In this document: positions 30,677 to 36,600 of the stretch, piece by piece
Position numbering within the stretch: the first letter of the stretch is position 1
Layout: every line of letters starts with the position of its first letter
Source of the DNA: an uncultured Bacteroidaceae bacterium
Lineage (GTDB): Bacteria > Bacteroidota > Bacteroidia > Bacteroidales > Bacteroidaceae
Assembly (NCBI GenBank): GCA_905236985.1
Contig: CAJORF010000056.1
Span: 1 to 36,600 of the forward strand
Direction: 5' to 3'
DNA: 36,600 nt
Position numbers and translations under genes: made by a program
Notes under the pieces: model-generated
The model's input: the letters and a program-made list of their open reading frames with translations, nothing else
Databases searched by the model: none
What the model was told of the DNA's origin: nothing

Positions 30677-32569
30677 TCAAGAGGGTTTAGCCTCAGACGC
30701 AGGCGAAAGCTCGATTTCCTCTTCCTCCATCATCTCGTGCAACACGCGTCCCACCACGCTGTCAGGGATATCCGCGAAATGAAATTGCAGGAACGAGGTA
30801 GGTCGTTGCTCCTTTACGAAAGTCAGGATGCGCTGTCGCACGTATGCCTCATCGATGGTGGGGAGCACATTCCTTTCCATGCAGTTGTCACAATGCTTGC
30901 AGTCCTTGGCCTCCTTCTCGCCGAAATAAGCCAACAGATAGCGGCTACGACATTCAGGGGTCTGTAGGTAGCCGATGATGGTCTGAATACGTTGGCTGAG
31001 CTCGTGCTTGCGATTGGCATAAACCGATGGTGGCAGTACGATATCCTCTTGTTCTATACGCCGTTGTGTAAAGGTGATGTAAGGTATAAACTTACGAGGA
31101 ATGAAATCCATGATGTGCCTTCGGCTGAGTTCGACTAGCTGCTCGCTGACTACGTTCTCTGCCAATTTCAGGGCATGAGCTATTTCCTCCTCTTCGATGT
31201 AGGCATATTCGCTGAAGATACCCGTACAGGTGCGCAGCAGATGTTGCAATACCTTGTCCATCAGTGGCGGCAGATGGAAAGAATAGAGCTCCTCGCGATG
31301 GCATTTCATCATCACACGACTGCGGTTCTCCTCGGCATCTGCCCATTCGATGTATCCAGCCCGTGACAAGAGTTGCAGAGCATTATAAGCCCTCACGGGG
31401 AAATGACGGAAGCTGTGGCAGAATTCCTCAAGGTTGAACTCACGTGTGATGCCATAACCATCGCCCATTGCCAACTGCAGGAAATAGCAGACATCCTCAT
31501 AGACCTTCTTCACATATTCCTCAGGTGGATAGGTGTCTTCGATGCGACGATGCAGCGTAGCCACCGAGTGGCTGTCGTAGAGAAGTACGGCGTGGGCCTC
31601 CTTGCCATCCCGCCCGGCACGTCCAGCCTCTTGGAAATAAGCCTCTGGCGAATCAGGGACATCGACATGAACGATCAGACGCACATCGGATTTATCAATA
31701 CCCATGCCAAAGGCATTCGTCGCCACCATCACACGAACCTTGCCCCTCTGCCAAGCCTCTGCCCGCTCGTTTTTCTCGCGATTGGTGAGACCCGCATGGT
31801 AGTGTGTAGCCGAGATACCCTGTGCAACGAGCCAAGCAGCCAACTCTCGCGTGGAAAGGCGGCTACGGGTATAGACAATGGCTGATCCAGGCACACGGAT
31901 GAGCAATTCATGAAGTTCTTGCTCTGGGGACTGACGAATCTTCATGACAGAATAGATGAGGTTCTTGCGCTCGAAACTCATGCGCTTCACATTGAACTCG
32001 CGGAAGCCCAGCTGACGCTGGATATCCTCGACAACAGCAGGGGTTGCCGTAGCTGTCAGTGCCAACACAGGCACTCCGGGCAACAGCTTGCGAATCTGTG
32101 CGATTTGGGTGTAAGATGGGCGGAAATCATAACCCCACTGCGAGATACAATGTGCCTCATCGACAGTAATGAAGCTCACACGCATACGTCTGAGTTTCGC
32201 CTGGAATAGCTCGGAGGAGAGGCGTTCGGGCGCAACATACAGGAACTTGTAGTTGCCGAAGATACAGTTCTCGAGGGCTACGATCACCTCGTCGCGCGAC
32301 ATACCGGTATAGACGGCTGTGGCCTTGATGCCCTTTGCGCGCAGATGCGTCACTTGATCTTTCATCAACGCAATCAAGGGACTGATCACCAAGCATAGCC
32401 CCTCCTGTGCCAAAGCGGGCACTTGAAAGGTGATGCTCTTGCCGCCGCCCGTAGGCATCAGTCCAAGCGTATCCTTTCCCGCCCCAATGCTCTCAATGAT
32501 ATCCTGTTGAATACCACGGAAGGACGAGAAACCGAAATATTGGGTTAAAATAGATAAGAAGGAAGTCAT
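30677..32569 (-). CDS. recQ: RecQ family ATP-dependent DNA helicase
   Basis: A 3'-5' DNA helicase of 630 residues acting in recombination and replication repair. Helicase motifs: FRGIQQDII, Walker A MPTGGGKSITF (about 37-47), DEAHCISQWGYDFRPSY, LTATATP, and motif VI QEAGRAGRDG. The C-terminal zinc ligands CKHCDNC follow. No HRDC domain is visible, so this is the shorter RecQ form. Its start overlaps the recJ stop by four bases, so the two genes are coupled. RecQ unwinding feeds RecJ digestion in the RecFOR pathway. Confidence 0.93.
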   Translation of the reverse strand: MTSFLSILTQYFGFSSFRGIQQDIIESIGAGKDTLGLMPTGGGKSITFQVPALAQEGLCLVISPLIALMKDQVTHLRAKGIKATAVYTGMSRDEVIVALENCIFGNYKFLYVAPERLSSELFQAKLRRMRVSFITVDEAHCISQWGYDFRPSYTQIAQIRKLLPGVPVLALTATATPAVVEDIQRQLGFREFNVKRMSFERKNLIYSVMKIRQSPEQELHELLIRVPGSAIVYTRSRLSTRELAAWLVAQGISATHYHAGLTNREKNERAEAWQRGKVRVMVATNAFGMGIDKSDVRLIVHVDVPDSPEAYFQEAGRAGRDGKEAHAVLLYDSHSVATLHRRIEDTYPPEEYVKKVYEDVCYFLQLAMGDGYGITREFNLEEFCHSFRHFPVRAYNALQLLSRAGYIEWADAEENRSRVMMKCHREELYSFHLPPLMDKVLQHLLRTCTGIFSEYAYIEEEEIAHALKLAENVVSEQLVELSRRHIMDFIPRKFIPYITFTQRRIEQEDIVLPPSVYANRKHELSQRIQTIIGYLQTPECRSRYLLAYFGEKEAKDCKHCDNCMERNVLPTIDEAYVRQRILTFVKEQRPTSFLQFHFADIPDSVVGRVLHEMMEEEEIELSPASEAKPS

Positions 32570-34287
32570 TCCTCGCTCGGCCTGATATCCTCAATTTGCA
32601 ACTGCACTTCGCCACGCTTGTGGGTGTTCTCCTCCACGGTGTAACAGATGTCAAAGGCACGACGGCTCTTGATGAAGCGTGCCTGCGAGCTTTGGCCGAA
32701 AGCGATGCCGCTCACTACGTTGTGACTCTTGTTATCGACCAACTCCAGTTTAATATGCTCTTGGTGATGTCCAACGACCTTGCTCGTGCCGTAGTCATAG
32801 ACGTGCTCAGTGCAGAATAGGGGTTTCTGGTTGTCCGGGCCAAAGGGCTGGAACTTACGCAGGTCGTTGTAGAAACGATGGCTGATATCTTTAAAATCCA
32901 ACATTCCATCGATATTTAGTTCAGGCTGTATCTGCGAATCGAGGATATTTTCATTGACGTATTCCTCGAAGCGACGCTTGAACTCTGGTACATTTTCCAC
33001 CTTCATTGACAAGCCAGCTGCGTAGGTGTGACCACCGAAGTTCTCCAAGAGGTCACGACATGAGACAATGGCACGATAGACATCGAAGCCGCCAACAGAG
33101 CGCGCCGAGCCCGTAGCCATATCATCAGTGCGGGTGAGCACCACGGCAGGCCGGCAATAGACTTCCGTCAGTCGTGAGGCTACGATGCCGATGATGCCCT
33201 TGTGCCATTCCTCGTTGTAGATGACGATGGCTCGCTGTTCGTGACTATGGTCGAGTTTCTCCACAATCTCATTGGCCTCCTGTGTCATCTCCTTGTCGAG
33301 ATCTTTGCGTTGGTCGTTGTAGGCGTTGATCTGCAGTGCCATGCGGTGGGCTCTGTACTCATCTCGCTCCACGAGCAGAGCTACAGCCTCGCTGCCTTTT
33401 TGCATACGCCCAGAGGCATTGATGCGCGGGCCTATCTTGAAGATGATGTCGCTCATCGTAATCTCGCGGTCGAGTAGTCCACAGATTTCGATGATGGCTT
33501 TCAGACCTACGCTGGCCTTCGAGTTGATCTGCTTCAGACCGTGGTAGGCTAAAACGCGGTTCTCACCCAAGATAGGCACGATATCCGAAGCAATGCTCAC
33601 GGCGCATAGATCCAGTAGCGGCACTAACTGCGAGAAGGGAATGCCATTGTCGATGGCAAAAGCCTGCATCAGCTTGAATCCTACGCCACAACCCGAGAGG
33701 TGTTCATAAGGATAAGTGGCATCCACGCGCTTGGCATTCAGGATGGCCACGGCGGGCGGCAACTCATCGTCGGGCACATGATGGTCGCAGATGATGAAGT
33801 CGATGCCCAACTCCTTGGCGTATGCAATTTCTGCATTAGCCTTGATGCCGCAGTCCAACACGATGATCAAACCAACGCCTGTCTGATGGGCATAATCCAC
33901 GCCTTGTGTGCTGACACCATAACCTTCCTCGTAACGGTCGGGGATGTAAAAATCAATGTTCGTTGTGAACTGTTGCAGGAAGCGATAGACCAAAGCCACC
34001 GCCGTGCAACCATCCACGTCATAGTCTCCATACACCAAGATGCGTTCCTTGCGCCCCAGCGCCGCATTCAGTCGATCCACTGCCACCCGCATATCACGGA
34101 AAAGAAACGGATCCAGCAGTTCGTTCAGCTGAGGACGGAAAAAACGCTTGGCCTCCATAGCCGTAGTCACTTCGCGATCCAGCAACAAGTGGCCGAGTGC
34201 AGGGTGTATGCCCACATCGGCAGCCAGTGCCTTAGCTGCTTCCTCGCGTTCGGGTGTAGGAGGTTCGTAAATCCATTTGTAATTCAT
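32566..34287 (-). CDS. recJ: Single-strand-specific 5'-3' exonuclease RecJ
   Basis: A 573-residue DHH-family nuclease with two Mn ions. Motifs in order: VYGDYDVDGCTAVALV, VLDCGIKANAEIAYAK, ICDHHVPDDELPPA (the DHH motif), LSGCGVGFKL, ASDIVPILGENR, GPRINASGRM, ATGSARSVGGF and FGGHTYAAGLSM (DHHA1 region). The C-terminal OB-fold region ends at VQLQIEDIRPSEE. Length is typical. First gene of a two-gene operon with recQ, with its own promoter about 55 bases upstream. Confidence 0.96.
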   Translation of the reverse strand: MNYKWIYEPPTPEREEAAKALAADVGIHPALGHLLLDREVTTAMEAKRFFRPQLNELLDPFLFRDMRVAVDRLNAALGRKERILVYGDYDVDGCTAVALVYRFLQQFTTNIDFYIPDRYEEGYGVSTQGVDYAHQTGVGLIIVLDCGIKANAEIAYAKELGIDFIICDHHVPDDELPPAVAILNAKRVDATYPYEHLSGCGVGFKLMQAFAIDNGIPFSQLVPLLDLCAVSIASDIVPILGENRVLAYHGLKQINSKASVGLKAIIEICGLLDREITMSDIIFKIGPRINASGRMQKGSEAVALLVERDEYRAHRMALQINAYNDQRKDLDKEMTQEANEIVEKLDHSHEQRAIVIYNEEWHKGIIGIVASRLTEVYCRPAVVLTRTDDMATGSARSVGGFDVYRAIVSCRDLLENFGGHTYAAGLSMKVENVPEFKRRFEEYVNENILDSQIQPELNIDGMLDFKDISHRFYNDLRKFQPFGPDNQKPLFCTEHVYDYGTSKVVGHHQEHIKLELVDNKSHNVVSGIAFGQSSQARFIKSRRAFDICYTVEENTHKRGEVQLQIEDIRPSEE

Positions 34288-34340
34288 TTATATATGTTAT
34301 TTTATCCGATTACTTTTCACGCTGCCCTATAATGAGCGGC

Positions 34341-34348
34341 CAAAAGTA
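34341..34348 (-). promoter_or_regulatory. -7 box of the recJ-recQ operon
   Basis: On the minus strand TACTTTTG fits TAnnTTTG and lies about 53 bases before ATG 34287. The -33 region is not a good match. Confidence 0.55.
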
Positions 34349-34431
34349 CATAAAAAAACGCAAAATCCCCTATAAACTTATGCTAATAAAAACTAAACGT
34401 TCCTATTTTACCTATTTTTGATGTAGAAAAT

Positions 34432-34466
34432 GTGCCGTCAGCCACTTCAAAAGTGGTTAACGGCAC
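34432..34466 (-). terminator. Hairpin, possible terminator downstream of the GH2 gene
   Basis: GTGCCGT (34432-34438) pairs with ACGGCAC (34460-34466) and CCACTT with AAGTGG, giving about 15 pairs with one mismatch and a CAA loop. On the minus strand it is followed by ATTTTCTAC, a weak U-tract. It lies 205 bases beyond the GH2 stop, so its role is uncertain. Confidence 0.4.
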
Positions 34467-34475
34467 TCGATAGTG

Positions 34476-34649
34476 ATGTCGATGAAAGAGGTTGAAGTGG
34501 TAGTCTCAGGAAAATTTGTTTGCAGACGGAATACGTCCTATATCATGAAGCGCAAACGGACAGGCTTATCCGACAATTCGTCTATAGGTTTTGACTGTTC
34601 GACCCGGGTCAAACAGTGCAGACTTTATGTCGATAGTACTCTTTTTTGA
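34476..34649 (+). pseudogene. Possible C-terminal remnant of a formylglycine-generating-enzyme-like protein
   Basis: An open frame of 57 codons between two minus-strand genes, preceded by an in-frame stop at 34458-34460. The peptide carries VVVSGKFVCRRN, then GLSDNSSIGFDCSTRV. The order (a V-x-GG-S-F-x-C-like strand, then a basic stretch, then S-x-IGF-x-C) recalls the C-terminus of SUMF1/formylglycine-generating enzymes, where RGGSFxC and GFRC occur at this spacing. The key glycines and the arginine of GFR are changed, and the rest of the protein is missing. If real, it is a decayed fragment. Otherwise it is a chance frame. Confidence 0.3.
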
Positions 34650-34670
34650 GGAGAAAATAAATGGTGAGAC

Positions 34671-36600
34671 TTATGGTGTGTTCTTTAGAGTCAGCTTAGC
34701 TGGCTTGAGACCGGGGGCTGTGGCTGTGAGGGTAACGGTGGCGGGATACTGACCTGCGCGAAGGATGGCAAGGGCGCTGCCGAGGTAAAGGCGGCGGTGG
34801 TCGGTTTGTGTGAGTTCGTCACTGTAATGGTCGCCGGAGGAGACGGCGATGAGAGTGGCATCTGACCCACAATCGGGCTTTCCTGTGATGGAGGGAGTAG
34901 ATGTTAGCATGAAGTGTACATCCACATCGGCGCTGGGGACGACGCGACCTTTTTTGTCCACCGCTTCAACGCGGATGTGCTGAAGATCTAGGCCGTCGGA
35001 ATGCCAAAAAGAATTCTTGGTTATGTCTTCAGGGGTTAGGCGCAGGGCAACTGCAGGGGCAGCGGTTTCCACGCGATGGCGTGCTACGACCTTGCCTGCT
35101 GTGCGGGCGATGGCTTCGATGTAGCCAGGCTCGTAGGTGAATTTATCCCAGCGTATCTGATTGCGGACTTTGGGGTTAGTGCGGTCGTTCCCTTTTGTGC
35201 CGAGACTCTTGCCGTTCACCTTGAGTTCCACCTCGTCGCAATTGGTGTAGATGGTGAGGTTAAGCTCCTCGCCAGGAGTGCGCGTCCAGTGGTCGGTGAG
35301 GTTGCGTATGCGCTGTTTGACTCCATTCCATTCGATGTCGCGGCTCTGCTCTTGAAAACAGAGGTGTACGACGGGCTCGTCCGTGAAAATACTCTTGGCG
35401 AGGTATGCATTGGGTTTCGGCAGGAGGTCGATATAGAAGGCACCCTGTGCCCAGCCCTTGGCCGGCCAGCCCTGACTCTCGCCGAGGTAGTCGATAGCAC
35501 CCCAATAGGCAAGGCCGATGACACGATCGAGATCCATCTCATAGTAGTTGGGGCCCATGCCCACCATAGTGGCTTCGCTCTGGTAGAACATCATCCATGG
35601 GAAGCGCCGTCCGTCGCCTGGGAAGTACATATACCTATAGTTATAGGCTGCTATATCTGTCTCCATGACCAATGGCGCGGGCAGCGAATCGGTCTCCTGC
35701 GAACGGCCACGCGGGTGCATGGCGACGGTGATGAGGCGTGTGTCGTCGTAGCGTCGCAACAACGGTTTCATCATGCGGTAAGGTGTGACGCCCCAGTCAG
35801 CGAAGGGGAGGTTGGAATAAGTCTGCAGTTCGTTGCCTAAACTCCAGAAGATGATGCTGGGGTGATTGCGGTCGCGACGTATCCACTCAGGGATGTCGTG
35901 CTGCCAGAGATCAGTCCATGGTGTTCGCCCTCCGCAATACTGCGTCAGCCATTTGTCATAGAGTTCATCAACGACAAGAATGCCAAGGGAGTCACAGAGG
36001 TCGAGGAGGCTTGTACTATAGGGGTTGTGGGACGTGCGGATGTGGTTGAATCCAAATTCTTTTAGCAATCGCAAACGTTTCTCGATGGCACGGGGATAGG
36101 CAGCAGCGCCGAGGGCACCGAGCGTATGATGGTTGGCAATACCTTTGAGGATGACCTTGCGACCGTTGAGTTTCATGCCGAACACGGGCGAGAACTCGAG
36201 CTGACGGATGCCGAAGCGTGAGGTCACGCGGTCGGCGGGCGTGCCGTCGGCATGAAAGACCGTGACTTCGGCGGTATAGAGGTAAGGGTTGTCAATATCC
36301 CACCGGTGGGGATTGGGGATAGCGATAGGAGGAAGGCTGTACTCGCGCTGACGTTGGTTGCCACGGAAAGGTTCATTGGTCTTCTGTTCTGCCACGCAAC
36401 GGCCCTCACGGTCGAGGATGCGGACGGCAATGGGTAAAGTCTTAACGTCACGGTCAAAGCAGGCGAGCTCAGCGGTGACAGAGACGCTGTCCGACGAGGT
36501 CACGATGCGAAGCGGGTGGCGAGTGAAATAGAGCGAAGGATCAGTGATGATGAAATGGACATCGCGATAGAGACCTGCGCCTGTGTACCAGCGGCTGTTA
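34671..36600 (-). CDS. Glycoside hydrolase family 2 (beta-galactosidase-like), 5' end missing
   Basis: The frame continues without a start to the window end. The upstream codons read NSRWYTGAGLYRDV, the classic GH2 sugar-binding-domain motif, so the true start lies outside. The order is: the jelly-roll end, an immunoglobulin-like domain, a TIM barrel, then C-terminal beta-sandwich domains. The barrel includes FNHIRTSHNPYS, the acid/base glutamate in SLGNELQTYS, and a probable nucleophile in YQSEATM. The C-terminal modules resemble DUF4982 and a GH2 C-terminal domain. At least 640 residues are visible. The likely activity is removal of beta-linked galactose or a related sugar from glycans, as in polysaccharide-utilisation enzymes. 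The exact substrate is not deducible. Confidence 0.9.
   Translation of the reverse strand, partial: NSRWYTGAGLYRDVHFIITDPSLYFTRHPLRIVTSSDSVSVTAELACFDRDVKTLPIAVRILDREGRCVAEQKTNEPFRGNQRQREYSLPPIAIPNPHRWDIDNPYLYTAEVTVFHADGTPADRVTSRFGIRQLEFSPVFGMKLNGRKVILKGIANHHTLGALGAAAYPRAIEKRLRLLKEFGFNHIRTSHNPYSTSLLDLCDSLGILVVDELYDKWLTQYCGGRTPWTDLWQHDIPEWIRRDRNHPSIIFWSLGNELQTYSNLPFADWGVTPYRMMKPLLRRYDDTRLITVAMHPRGRSQETDSLPAPLVMETDIAAYNYRYMYFPGDGRRFPWMMFYQSEATMVGMGPNYYEMDLDRVIGLAYWGAIDYLGESQGWPAKGWAQGAFYIDLLPKPNAYLAKSIFTDEPVVHLCFQEQSRDIEWNGVKQRIRNLTDHWTRTPGEELNLTIYTNCDEVELKVNGKSLGTKGNDRTNPKVRNQIRWDKFTYEPGYIEAIARTAGKVVARHRVETAAPAVALRLTPEDITKNSFWHSDGLDLQHIRVEAVDKKGRVVPSADVDVHFMLTSTPSITGKPDCGSDATLIAVSSGDHYSDELTQTDHRRLYLGSALAILRAGQYPATVTLTATAPGLKPAKLTLKNTP

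Larger units (their letters stand above)
34288..34670. other. 383-bp gap between recJ and the GH2 gene
   Basis: Contains, from left to right: the recJ leader and -7 box (34288-34348), an A/T-rich stretch, a 35-base hairpin (34432-34466) and a 57-codon plus-strand open frame (34476-34649) that may be a gene remnant. It also holds a 24-base near-palindrome (34594-34617) centred on GACCCGGGTC and an A-rich start to the GH2 3' region. No complete gene of known type is recognised. Confidence 0.6.

Noticed and set aside
35076-35840. A 254-codon plus-strand open frame inside the GH2 gene
   Set aside because: It lies opposite well-conserved GH2 catalytic regions and reads like a reverse-strand shadow.

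Overview
The window looks like core chromosome of a Bacteroidales bacterium, most likely Prevotellaceae or a close relative. The evidence is the recurrent Bacteroidetes -7 promoter box (TAnnTTTG) in front of genes, the absence of clear Shine-Dalgarno sequences, Bacteroidetes-only families (DUF4837, DUF6242 and DUF6089-type proteins), a thrA-apgM-thrC threonine operon, and an argR-GNAT-argG-argC arginine cluster. I see no prophage, insertion sequence, CRISPR array or plasmid genes.

Layout: 1-115 tRNA-Phe (first base lies outside the window) with a terminator. 144-1181 DUF4837-type lipoprotein. 1304-4761 arginine operon argR, GNAT acyltransferase, argG, argC, with a candidate ARG box upstream. 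4771-6719 (minus) secreted TIM-barrel protein and malate dehydrogenase. 7005-9387 M24 aminopeptidase P and gamma-carbonic anhydrase-like protein. 9391-10257 (minus) prmC, divergent from ribD (10327-11244). 11344-19403 is a long envelope-biogenesis operon: DUF6242-type lipoprotein, DUF6089-type barrel protein, uppS, bamA, three tandem Skp/OmpH genes and murI. These supply the undecaprenyl carrier, outer-membrane protein assembly, periplasmic chaperones and D-glutamate. 19488-21633 (minus) pdxJ, a DJ-1/PfpI protein and ispD. 21810-25493 tRNA-Ala(CGC), nadK, an ABC exporter and a BASS-like transporter. 25504-30568 (minus) thrA-apgM-thrC. 30677-34287 (minus) recJ-recQ. 34671-36600 (minus) the body of a glycoside hydrolase family 2 enzyme whose 5' end lies outside the window.

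The most unusual signal is a scatter of short AT-rich tandem arrays with a unit of 7 or 8 bp. I count about a dozen in 36.6 kb. They sit at gene junctions (supplying stop or start codons of pdxJ, the third skp and the ABC gene), directly upstream of -7 boxes (mdh, prmC, pdxJ, tRNA-Ala), and in frame inside three genes (argC, prmC and the BASS-like transporter). The prmC and tRNA-Ala promoters share the same module: the octamer TAAATCGT twice, exactly ten bases, then TACCTTTG. The argC copy is a 90-bp in-frame block containing a 15-bp perfect inverted repeat. I do not know of a formal description of such arrays as a promoter or coding element. Apart from these arrays and a few local oddities, the gene content is ordinary housekeeping.
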